Below, one piece after another: positions 1-9,646 of a DNA stretch of 64,000 nt. The notes beneath the pieces are model-generated. The model was not told the origin of the DNA, ran no database searches, and worked only from the letters and a program-made list of their open reading frames with translations. The stretch's first letter is position 1; every line of letters starts with the position of its first letter. Source of the stretch: Papaver somniferum (Eukaryota > Streptophyta > Magnoliopsida > Ranunculales > Papaveraceae); assembly GCF_003573695.1 (NCBI RefSeq), contig NW_020650859.1, forward strand, positions 1,426,001-1,490,000, in the 5' to 3' direction. The translations under genes were made by a program, and so were the position numbers.

Positions 1-311
1 CACTTTCTAAAACTTTCTGAAAAATTATTTTCATGCTGGATGTGTTTTTGATAGATATATATATAATACAATAGCAAGAAAGAAAAAAGTTGAACCATAT
101 TCATTTCTCACCCACCTTACCGAACATCATCACATTGACTATTCCAACATGGAATTCCTCTCGACAATCTATGGGTGTCTTTAAGGCCTGCATAATGGTG
201 ATGAAACTGGGAAGTCGAAACGAATCTTCAAAGACATAAGAAGAGGAAAATAAGGTGAAACAAAGTTTTGTTAGGGACTGGCAGCAACAAAGCAAGGTTT
301 GACGGGCAAGC
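1..311. repeat. Left half of a duplicated segment split by an LTR element
   Basis: No gene is seen. The stretch containing 'gatagatatatatataata' and the following sentence-like block up to about 235 recurs, diverged, at 17640-17760 and 21470-21640. The LTR retrotransposon beginning at 312 interrupts this segment. Its continuation on the far side (6661-6790, including 'caagcccatttacacttaat') has its counterpart at 22009-22060. This is therefore one more copy of the decayed segment that lies downstream of the lectin kinase genes at 23-29 kb. Confidence 0.6.
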
Positions 312-1785
312 TGATAGGCACATTTTTGTGTCTGATATAATCTCAATTGTATATATTGTTAGTGCTCGATTTTGTATTTATTATGGTTTTTTGTGTCTTT
401 GTAGGTGTTTTTGGAGAAATAAGCTTTTGCGGGGAAATTGACTCGAAAAGTGGTATTTGCGCTCGTGGGAGAAAATTACTATTCGGACTCTCGGTTTGGA
501 TAAGGGGCACTTCAATTACTAAGGGGCACCTCACTGCTATATAGACTCCAATGGCTAAATGCACCCCAGTATGGATATGGGGAGGTCATCTTCTCTTTTG
601 TTTGGAAATAGAAACTGGCGGGAAGACCTGGTTATTCCTGCGTATTCTTTGGACATGATTTTGAAGAGTTTGAGACGGATTTGGTTTTTGTTTTTGATTG
701 GTATTATCCTATAACGGCTAAACAGGGATTCTAAGTGCTTTAGATTCGATAAAGCAAGGATGTACACCGAGTTGTATCAAAACAGAGAGTGAGACTTTCA
801 CGGGAAAATGGTTGTTGAACTGCGAGGATATCCAGCGAGATTTGGTCGGAGATTTTCTCTGATTTGGATTGGGAGTGACGTGTAAAGATTAAACAGGGAA
901 GGTAAGGCGACTAGATTCGAAAAAAGAGCAGTAGTTGTCGAGTTGGGATAAAACACAGGAGGTTTAATATCATGGGATATCTTTGCTGTATTTTTGGAAA
1001 GAATGTGGTGAGATTGGAAGAGAATATACTCTGCAAGATTTACTGATATTTTTAGAAGAGTTTACATCAAACAGAAAGTCGCGTGAGAAGAGAAAAAGGA
1101 AATAATAACCAAACTTGCCGGAACTTGTAAAAGAATAAAAATAGGGGTGTTCTCGGGATTTAATGACCCAAGTCAATCGTATAAAAGTGTGTTTTATCCA
1201 CGACACACATAGTATCGTTCCCAGCAGTCTTACATCTTCTGTATCGTTAGTAACAGTCGATCTGCCACGCATATAAACGTTGCAATTGATCTGTTTTGGT
1301 GATTTTCCTTGTACTTCCATCTTTAAACACTGTTTGAGCCATGTTTCTATCTTTTGAGAGTTTGTACGACATCATGAGCTAAACCCCAACACTGGGATGA
1401 CGGAGGAAGCCATTTTTCATGCGTGTGGTAATTATATTTAATTCTTTCATGACTTTTTGCAAGGATTATTAATTGTTTTATGGTTTTTATTGAACGGTTT
1501 TGATTTCAATTGATGGGTTATACTTAGGTTAAGTCTTTTGATATCCCATGCTTTATTTTTATAGTCGTTGCTTTTCAAAAATCTACCTTGGCAAAGAAAC
1601 ATAGTCAATATTCTATTTGAGATATAATTGTCTAGAATAACTATATGAATCGCATGAATGGATTTATTGGTGGAATCCTGAGTCCCAGTCTCCTTTAACA
1701 TTAAGTGAAACCAAAATTAAGTCTGAAATCAAATCTTTACAAGTCTTTGAACGAACTTCTACTTATCATTTTCAAAACCACATCA
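312..1785 (+). repeat. 5' LTR (1474 bp)
   Basis: Starts TGATAGGCAC and ends ACCACATCA, and matches the right LTR base for base except for scattered substitutions. A TATA-like box (CGTATAAAAGTG) lies near 1179. Small open frames on both strands inside the LTR appear in both copies and are not genes. Nineteen of the roughly 21 differences from the other LTR lie before position 975. Confidence 0.93.
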
Positions 1786-1787
1786 AT

Positions 1788-1800
1788 TTTTGGCGCCGAC
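1788..1800 (+). other. Primer binding site of LTR element
   Basis: TTTTGGCGCCGAC starts three bases after the LTR end. TGGCGCCG complements a CGGCGCCA tRNA 3' end, the tRNA-Asp-type site known from Athila/Tat gypsy elements. The match falls off after about nine bases, so the tRNA assignment is tentative. Confidence 0.6.
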
Positions 1801-2241
1801 GACGCAGACTTGTATTTAGATTTGTTTTAGGTTTCTTTTTCTTTTTATTATTTTTGTTCTTTTTTACGCGTTTTGGTATTTTTCGATTATTTTCAGATTT
1901 GGAGCGAAGCTACAAGGAAAGAAAAAGTGCTATAATAGGAAAGCATCGCCAGAGAAGGAAAGAAAAAAGGAATCTGAAAGGAGTGAAGAAGAAGATTTTG
2001 TATATAGTTATTTTGTTTATTTTTAAATAGGATTTTATTTTTGTAATTTTTCTTTTCCTTTTTGGACATTTTTAGTTTTGGACTTTATTTTTGGACTGGA
2101 CATTATTATTATTTTGAAACCCTAAGGAAGGGTTAAAAATTAAATATAAACTGTTTGCAGGGAAGGACGACAGTTACGATACTGTCTTCGCCCGTCGGGT
2201 TCGTACACTGACATTGGAGTCGGTGGCCTGAGTCGACTTCA

Positions 2242-2787
2242 ATGGTTCATCGCCCGTCTGATACGGAGGTAAGACTCTATCCACCCACGAATCCCCTGTC
2301 AGTGGGTTTTATTTTGTGCGACAACTCACACCCCTGCAGTAGAATGTCGAACTGGTATTACAATATCCAATACAACGAATATCCGACTGAGTTTCAAAAT
2401 GGACGTTTCTACTTTGACCATAGTGTGAATAGTGGTTGGGAACATCATCCTTTTGAAGATTATGGTCCATACCATGGTGATCCCAATTACTATCCACATA
2501 CGCACCGGTCAGATGAGAAAAATTCTTATATTTCTTCTTTAGAAGAGTCTCTCAGGAAATTAGAAGAGTCGACACGTAGGATAGCTGGGATGAATAACTT
2601 AGTTTATGACGAAAGAAAACTTTCTATAGAGGAATCCCTCAAGCTGATAGCTGAGACGAACGAAAGAATTGCTCGAAATAATCTTAATTTTCAATACAGT
2701 GTCTCTAATAATACCCTTGAAAAGGAGGATAGTTATTTGCATAATCAAGATGACGAGGATATAATTGGTAACACTACTTGTTGTTAG
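2242..2787 (+). CDS. Element-encoded protein, first part (gag position)
   Basis: A 181-residue open frame in the position a gag gene would occupy. The N-terminal half is rich in Tyr, His and Asn (SNWYYNIQYNEYP around residues 36-48). The C-terminal half contains two related charged helical segments (EESLRKLEESTRRIAG and EESLKLIAETNERIARNN) that look like a short coiled coil, as in many plant gag proteins. No zinc knuckle or catalytic motif is seen. The frame ends at 2787 but coding-like sequence continues in another frame from 2799, which suggests a frameshift. I do not recognise the family. Start choice is uncertain: another Met occurs near residue 35. Confidence 0.45.
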   Translation: MVHRPSDTEVRLYPPTNPLSVGFILCDNSHPCSRMSNWYYNIQYNEYPTEFQNGRFYFDHSVNSGWEHHPFEDYGPYHGDPNYYPHTHRSDEKNSYISSLEESLRKLEESTRRIAGMNNLVYDERKLSIEESLKLIAETNERIARNNLNFQYSVSNNTLEKEDSYLHNQDDEDIIGNTTCC

Positions 2788-2798
2788 ATGAGGTTTAA

Positions 2799-3935
2799 CC
2801 ATTTTCATGTTATTATAATGATTATGATGAGGATAGTGTTGATGAAGAATTTGAAATAAATAGGTATAGTGATCAGGAATTTGCTACTCCAACTGAGCTT
2901 AATAATAATATTATTTCTAGTTCAAATCCAAATAATTTTAATAATTATTCACTTATTCAAAAGGGCGAGGATTTGACTAGAGATACCCCCATTTTAGACG
3001 ATGTAGTATTTCCTTTTGATTACGAAGCTAATAATGGTTTAGAGGAACGAGTATATTTTGAGTCTAGCGATTTAGAAACAATAGACTTAGAAAAAGAAAA
3101 TGAACTCGTCGAGATGAGTGAGGATGTACCCAACTTAGAAGAATCAATTGACCATTTTCATGAATTTGATGATCTAGAAATTAGGGAAATTGTAGCTAGT
3201 CTATCTAGATACACCCAAAACTCTAAGTTTGGGGGTGATTATCATTCTCCTTGTGCCTTACCTTTAGCTCTTACAGATATCCCTCACTTGGGACTTGACA
3301 TATGTGCCTCAACCATTTTACAAGATTATCTTCATACACGTTTTCCTGAACCTAGTGATGTCCACAAGAAATTTCAATTATTAGAAACCCATCCTCTGGT
3401 TGATGTGATTTACCCAGGATATGATACCCAGATTGACTTTGTTTTCCCACCAAATATTTTACTTCCAAATGTGGGAATGTTTGATTTTCAAATGTGTCGA
3501 ATATTAAGTTTTGAGACTAAACCTAATTAATTTAGGAGATTAGGGTCGACATACTTGTTTAAGGAAGATCACCACTCTCATTGTGGTCAGCTGTGTAAGT
3601 CAAATCTGATTAACTTAGAGGATCCTCAATTATTCAGGTTATTATTATGTGCTTCTAAGTTTTTATTTGAGTTTTTCCAGACTCTAGAACTTGAACATTT
3701 GGATCTAACCTATGAGGAAACGCAACCCATGAAAATATTTTATTTGGACCCAGTTATAGATCCTGAACCTGAACCACAACTAGATGTAGTTGTCTTAAAC
3801 AGGAAACTAGACAAGGGTGTACTTTATTTTTTCATTTTCTTGGCATGTTGCAGATTACTTTTACTTGTGATAGCTCTATTTGGTTTTGATGACCCACAGA
3901 TATTTCGGCTATTACTTTATGATTCTATGAGGTGA
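2799..3935 (+). pseudogene. Element-encoded protein, second part with one in-frame stop
   Basis: One reading frame is open from 2799 to a stop at 3528-3530 and then continues in the same frame to 3935. The product is acidic at the start (runs of Asp/Glu around 3000-3200), then hydrophobic and Pro/Phe-rich. Near the end it has a Leu/Phe/Cys-rich stretch resembling a membrane helix (FFIFLACCRLLLLVIALFGF). With the upstream frame it would make a protein of over 500 residues. No polymerase, protease or integrase motif is present. It is probably a degraded structural protein of the element; the function is unknown. Confidence 0.4.
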
Positions 3936-5170
3936 CTAATCCTTTCTTAGTCTGGCTGAAGACGTTAAACTTAGAACTTCTTGGGAGGTAACCCATTCTC
4001 ATGCAACACGGTAATATCTTTCCTTATCTCTTTTGCTTCAAATGGTAACAGTTTCTCCTTGTTCATGCTTTCAATTTGATCTTTAGAACATTGAGGACAA
4101 TGTTAGATTTAAGTTTGGGGGTATAAGAGAAACTTTTTAGACAATTAAACTCCAGAGCCTAGAAATTTATGCATATTAAGGATGACACTAACCAATCTAA
4201 GTGGATGGAAGCATTTTGGTTGTAGTAGTTGAGGAACCAATCTGACTAGATGGCAACATGTAAAGAGTCTATTCATAAAAGCACAGAGCTCAGGTGTTAG
4301 AAATAACATGATAGTTTCACCATATCTCGTTGAGTCCTTTTCACTTCTGTTTTTATTTTGTTTTGTTTTTAAACTATGTTTCTCTAAGTGATTAGGTGGG
4401 GCTCACGATTCAAGTTGTTACCAATGCTAGGGTGAATTAGAGTGATTGAGATACAAACAAAAAATAAAAAAAAATAAAAAAGTTGAAAAAAAGAAGAAGA
4501 GAAATTGAGACAAGACCATCAGACCAACTGGAATAAATTCAATAAAGTCGACCACTGGAACCCTTGTATATGCCAGTTGTGTTGACCTAGAGTTAGGATT
4601 ATCAATCACTGGTTCCTTTGTATATGCCAGTGTGTTGATATTAGTCAGACTAGTATCTCAGTCCATTAGGATAGGTTCATTTTTGCGGAGGCCTTCAGAC
4701 AGATATGAGAAACACCGTTCACCTAGTAAACATCAAAACCATCTATGTTTTTCTATATCCATCTTCTTGATATCTCCATGTGATTAATTTTGACTCCGAA
4801 TATTGATGTTCATAGTGCGACTATCTGAGTAGAGCTCTGTCACTTCATATGAATTTTAGTATGCTGGAGTGCGAACTCGTGTACAACAATTGGAATTTCG
4901 CGTCAGGGTACTTCCTCCTGTAATCAATAAGTATGTCAACCAAGGAGATTCTTTAGTGCCTTCCAAGGTTCTGTGTGGATAGCTAGGATCTGGAGTATAA
5001 AGGTTTTGTGGGTATACCTCTGGTAAGCCCTCCGGAGACAACACTCCGCCACTAGGGCCACCTAGGGGTTTAAAGGCTTATTGCATACGCTAAATGCAAT
5101 CGACGATGCCTGCGACACTGAGTTAGGATTTTATTTTCTAGATTTGATTTGCTCGAGGACTAGAAAATAA
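3936..5170 (+). other. Non-coding 3' part of LTR element interior
   Basis: No long open frame. The tail 'ttagatttaagtttgggggtataag' near 4103-4128 echoes the polypurine tract before the right LTR, so a second purine-rich tract exists internally. A motif 'cctttgtatatgccagt' occurs twice (about 4562 and 4615), a small local duplication. Confidence 0.5.
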
Positions 5171-5186
5171 TAAGTTTGGGGGTATT
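5171..5186 (+). other. Polypurine tract of LTR element
   Basis: TAAGTTTGGGGGTATT lies directly before the right LTR, where plus-strand DNA synthesis would be primed. It confirms plus orientation of the element. Confidence 0.7.
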
Positions 5187-6660
5187 TGATAGACACATTT
5201 TTGTGTCTGATATAGTCTCAATTATATATATTGTTAGTGCTCGATTTTGTATTTATTATGGCTTTTTATGTCTTTGTAGGTGTTTTTGGAGAAATAAGCT
5301 TTGGCGGGAAAATTGGCTCGAAAATTGGTATTTGCGCTCGTGGGAGAAAATTACTATTCGGACTCTCAGTTTGGATAAGGGGAACTTCAATTACTAAGGG
5401 GCACCTCACTGCTATATAGACTCCAATGGATAAATGCACCCCAGTATGGATAGGGGGAGGTCATCTTCTCTTTTGTTTGGAAATAGAAACTGGCGGGAAG
5501 ACCTGGTTATTCCTGTGTATTCTTTGGACATGATTTTGAAGAGTTTGAGACGGATTTGGTTTTTGTTTTTGATTGGTATTATCCTATAACGGCTAAACAG
5601 GGATTCTAAGTGCTTTAGATTCGATAAAGCAAGGATGTACACCGAGTTGTATCAAAACAGAGAGTGAGACTTTCACGGGAAAATGGTTGTTGAACTGCGA
5701 GGATTTCCAGCGAGATTTGGTCGGAGATTTTCTCTGATTTGGATTGGGAGTGACGTGTAAAGATTAAACAGGGAAGGTAAGGCGACCAGTTTCGAAAAAA
5801 GAGCAGTAGTTGTCGAGTTGGGATAAAACACATGAGGTTTAATATCACGGGATATCTTTGCTGTATTTTTGGAAAGAATGTGGTGAGATTGGAAGAGAAT
5901 ATACTCTGCAAGATTTACTGATATTTTTAGAAGAGTTTACATCAAACAGAAAGTCGCGTGAGAAGAGAAAAAGGAAATAATAACCAAACTTGCCGGAACT
6001 TGTAAAAGAATAAAAATAGGGGTGTTCTCGGGATTTAATGACCCAAGTCAATCGTATAAAAGTGTGTTTTATCCACGACACACATAGTATCGTTCCCAGC
6101 AGTCTTACATCTTCTGTATCGTTAGTAACAGTCGATCTGCCACGCATATAAACGTTGCAATTGATCTGTTTTGGTGATTTTCCTTGTACTTCCATCTTTA
6201 AACACTGTTTGAGCCATGTTTCTATCTTTTGAGAGTTTGTACGACATCATGAGATAAACCCCAACACTGGGATGACGGAGGAAGCCATTTTTCATGCGTG
6301 TGGTAATTATATTTAATTCTTTCATGACTTTTTGCAAGGATTATTAATTGTTTTATGGTTTTTATTGAACGGTTTTGATTTCAATTGATGGGTTATACTT
6401 AGGTTAAGTCTTTTGATATCCCATGCTTTATTTTTATAGTCGTTGCTTTTCAAAAATCTACCTTGGCAAAGAAACATAGTCAATATTCTATTTGAGATAT
6501 AATTGTCTAGAATAACTATATGAATCGCATGAATGGATTTATTGGTGGAATCCTGAGTCCCAGTCTCCTTTAACATTAAGTGAAACCAAAATTAAGTCTG
6601 AAATCAAATCTTTACAAGTCTTTGAACGAAATTCTACTTATCATTTTCAAAACCACATCA
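5187..6660 (+). repeat. 3' LTR (1474 bp)
   Basis: Same length and termini as the left LTR; followed at once by the target duplication CAAGC at 6661-6665. From about 5850 to the end it is almost identical to the left copy (two differences seen), whereas the first 660 bases carry about nineteen. Confidence 0.93.
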
Positions 6661-6792
6661 CAAGCCCAAGTTGTTTGAAAATAAAGGTTTGAAAACCCAA
6701 TGGGTGGGATTTCCCATTGGGCTTTCAAGCCCATTTACACTTAATTGCACTGCCAGTCAAAACTTTGTATCCCCGTAATAAGTATTCTATTT
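6661..6792. repeat. Right half of split duplicated segment
   Basis: Continuation of the segment interrupted at 312. 'caagcccatttacacttaat' and 'gccagtcaaaactttgtatc' are shared with 22009-22060. No gene. Confidence 0.6.
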
Positions 6793-7019
6793 GAACCCTG
6801 ATTTTGGGCATACTGAAATCTTACTAGGCATACTGCATAAAGAAAAAAAAGGTTATGAAATAGCAAAATAAGATTACGCCTTAACCCAAAAAAAATTTTG
6901 ATGGCAAATTTTCCCTTTACGTATTAGTGTTAGTAATATTGATTAGTGATTAAATATTTTGTTTAGTGATTAAGATATTTTTCAGAATTATAAAGGTTGT
7001 TTAGGTGATGTTTTGGATC

Positions 7020-7525
7020 ATGGTTCGGCGAAACAAGTTGAGGTTCGGCTCACATCTATGAGTCGAATCTACCATTGATGAACGGTTCGACTCACTGAAT
7101 CTGTTTACTGCATGCACCGAACCTATAATTTTCAATTCCAACCCTTTTGCTAGACACTAGTTCGGCTTATATGAAAGTTTCATAGTAAGCCGAACAACAT
7201 CCTGAATAGCCCGGAAAAAAAAAATTTACTAGTTCGGCTTATATTTCGAAAATCGTATGAGCCGAACATCAATTTGTTATTTTTTGGGTTAAAATATTGT
7301 TATTGGTTCGGCACATATTGAGAATATCGTAATATCCGAACCTCGTAAATGTGCTAGATTCAGCACATATTATGATTATCGAATACGCCGAACCCCTATG
7401 CATCTCTATCTGTGACTAGGTTCGTCTTGAAATTTCATGTTGAACTGTTCATATACACTTACAGGAAGCTTTTGTGAAGAACAGTTCGGCTAAAAACGCA
7501 ACTCAATTTTGAGCCGAACCCAACA
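7020..7525. repeat. Array of TTCGGC...GCCGAA inverted pairs
   Basis: At least five spaced pairs of (G)TTCGGC and GCCGAAC, each about 30-50 bases apart, can fold into successive hairpins: for example near 7161-7195, 7230-7266, 7306-7345, 7370-7396 and 7485-7520. Some arms have decayed (GATTCAGC, ATCCGAAC). The spacers share 'ttatat' and 'catatt' cores, so the units look like diverged copies of one hairpin. This forms a large part of the transposon interior. Confidence 0.75.
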
Positions 7526-7586
7526 CTGTAACCGTCATTTAATCGATGAAAAACAACAAATAGGAGGTTGGGTTTCTAAAACTTAC

Positions 7587-7745
7587 TTTCTTATCCTCAT
7601 TTCCGGAGTTGGAGATGCAGTTGGTTCAATTTCTGGTTCAATTTGAGTTTCTACACCTTCATCTTCAATTGGTTCTTCTTCTTCAATTGATGGATTAGAA
7701 GACGATTTGGTTTGCCTAGTCCCTGCTTTTCTTTGTACGAGTCAT
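7587..7745 (-). pseudogene. Exon-like fragment inside transposon
   Basis: On the minus strand an ATG (7743-7745) opens a reading frame starting MTRTKKSR. After a frameshift near 7712 it continues into an acidic stretch (SSSNPSIEEEEPIEDEG, then QIEPEIEPTASPTPE). It ends at a good splice donor, AGAAA|GTAAGT, whose GT is at 7585-7586. An AT-rich leader precedes the ATG. It looks like the first exon of a gene, either captured by the transposon or belonging to an ancestral element gene. The source gene is not recognised. Confidence 0.35.
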
Positions 7746-8038
7746 TATGTGGTTGAGTTTAATCGACGATCAAATTTTTACGAATCGATAATTAATCACG
7801 ATGATGAATTTTTTTTTTTAGCAGGAGGGGGAAGAGTTCGGCTAGAGGAGGAGGAAGAAGAAGAGATGTTAGGGGAAACTGATTTTGATTTTTTAGAAAA
7901 CTGATTTTAGATTTTTGTAGGCTAAATAGGTAATTGAACTACCCATAGAGTACCCCTTATAAAATCATCCAAAATGGAATTATTGTTTTGTATGCCTAGA
8001 AAGATTTAGGTATGCCCAAAATCAGGGTTCTTCTATTT

Positions 8039-8760
8039 ATATATCCCTACTTGATCAATAAGAAAAGAAGAACATTATAGAGCTGTATCTCATAAGTCGA
8101 TTCCATGTCTCTCTGATTCTCACTTAAATTCACAGCATGTACTAACTAGTGACTACAAAGCATCTTCTTTGGAAAACTAAATCCGAACAAGTTGGAATAA
8201 ATCAAGCGACATTGATCACCTAAAACAAACAAATAGTTGGTGATGATAACTAGCTGGACCTGAATTTGAAGTTACACTGTTGTTAGCACAATTCCCCTTC
8301 CGTCTCTGACTTATCAAAACCAATTTGTTTGACAGAGTTAAGTGAGTTATAGATTTGGAGTGTAAAACAATTTGCTTCCTTCAAAACTTTATTTGAGTGT
8401 CTGTGACCATTTGAGCAAATAAACTTGAGTTAGCTGCAGTGCTGCACCTAACTGGAAATTAGAAAACTAGAAAGAAAAGAATTTGAGATGGAACAAGTTT
8501 TTTATTTTGATCATTAAATTTATTTTAAGCTACAATAAATGAAAATTCATTTTACCTATTAGTATTCCGAGTCCGCTCATAACAAACAAAGAATCAAATA
8601 TCATAATTTGTTTCTTCTTCCTTTTCTTTTTCTTCTGTCATTTTGGACCAGTCACTAGCTAGGATACAGCAATTGTGGCTGTTTTCTCAGAGAAATTTTG
8701 ATGATGAAAAAAGTTATGTATAAAAAATTGAGATATGGGCAGGTTTTATGAAATCAGATC
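8039..8760. other. Intergenic, nothing recognised
   Basis: AT-rich sequence with no coding signal, RNA gene or repeat that I could match elsewhere in the window. Confidence 0.5.
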
Positions 8761-9646
8761 TGTTAGGGTTCAGAGCCATTTCCATGCTAATTTTGCGGAA
8801 ACATATTAGCTAACAAGAAACACTTGATCTCTCGGATTGCTCCATGAACCTCACTACGATGTAGGATAAGAAGAAAAGAAAGAGAACCACATAGATGCAA
8901 GCCATAAAAAAATCAACAATAATTAATGTACTCACGCATTTAACGTGGTTCAACAATATACACAATGTGTGTAATATTGTCCACATCCACCAAACGGCTA
9001 CGACCTCTTTATTCATTATAGAATCACCACTGAGAACTACACAACTGATTGACTAAATCAGTCCATCGACTCACCACAACGTGACCGAACATAAGAACTC
9101 TCACAAGAACCATATAAGATCCAAAGTAGCATCTTCACCCATACGAGATAATGTTTACCACATTATCTACCACAAAGAGACGATCTTCTATGCACACCCT
9201 GATATAGATTATAATGGACTCCTTTAGCTCAACACCAATAATCTAATCCATCACCACCAATATGGTCTTCTCCTTAACAAGATGTCTTACTAACATCTCC
9301 ATATGAATACTCTATAACGACATATCTTCCAACATCGATAAGTATCCCATAAACACCATAATGATGTACTCCTTCCACCATTAGGTCTCTCACATAACCA
9401 CCTCAATAGGTGGGTTGAATCTGTCACATCTCTACGATATTTATATTGAGGATTCCATCACTAAAACACTTAGCCTAGACCTCCTTATATAGGAGTCACA
9501 AACTTGGTTCCCAAGTATTAGCCTCCTTGGTTTAGGAAACCAACTCATACTAGGAAACCATGATCAATTTAGGTATCCTATCTTAATATGCTAATTAACT
9601 CAAACTAAGAATTTAACCTAAACTAGAAAACCCACGTTTCCTTACA
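8761..9646 (-). repeat. LTR (3' LTR in element orientation)
   Basis: Matches 12745-13628 along its whole length, with scattered substitutions and a two-base length difference. Confidence 0.88.

Larger units (their letters stand above)
312..6660 (+). mobile_element. Complete non-autonomous LTR retrotransposon (LARD-like)
   Basis: Two direct repeats of 1474 bp (312-1785 and 5187-6660) begin TGATAG and end CATCA. They are flanked by a perfect 5-bp target duplication CAAGC (307-311 and 6661-6665). A primer-binding-site-like TTGGCGCCG lies just inside the left LTR, and a G-rich tract (AAGTTTGGGGGTATT) just before the right LTR; both fix the plus orientation. The 3.4-kb interior has no protease, reverse transcriptase, RNase H or integrase. 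It holds only an uncharacterised, gag-position coding region. The primer site and polypurine context are of the Ty3/gypsy kind, so mobilisation by an autonomous gypsy partner is inferred. The LTRs differ at about 21 positions by eye (~1.4%), with no net length change, so the insertion is recent. Confidence 0.93.
6793..8030. mobile_element. Non-autonomous DNA transposon with terminal inverted repeats
   Basis: The left end GAACCCTGATTTTGGGCATA is the inverse of the right end (…TATGCCCAAAATCAGGGTTC). Similarity continues inward through AAATCTT and CTAGGCATAC. The element is flanked by a perfect 8-bp direct duplication TTCTATTT (6785-6792 and 8031-8038). An 8-bp duplication is typical of hAT elements, but the terminal bases are not the usual CAGGG, so the superfamily is open. 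It encodes no transposase. The 1.24-kb interior holds a hairpin array (7020-7525) and an exon-like minus-strand fragment (7587-7745). Confidence 0.85.

Noticed and set aside
101..346. Short open frames in and around the LTRs (also 970-1320, 1447-1701 and their twins at 5845-6195, 6322-6576)
   Set aside because: They lie within LTR sequence, occur identically in both LTRs, run against the element's direction and resemble no protein.
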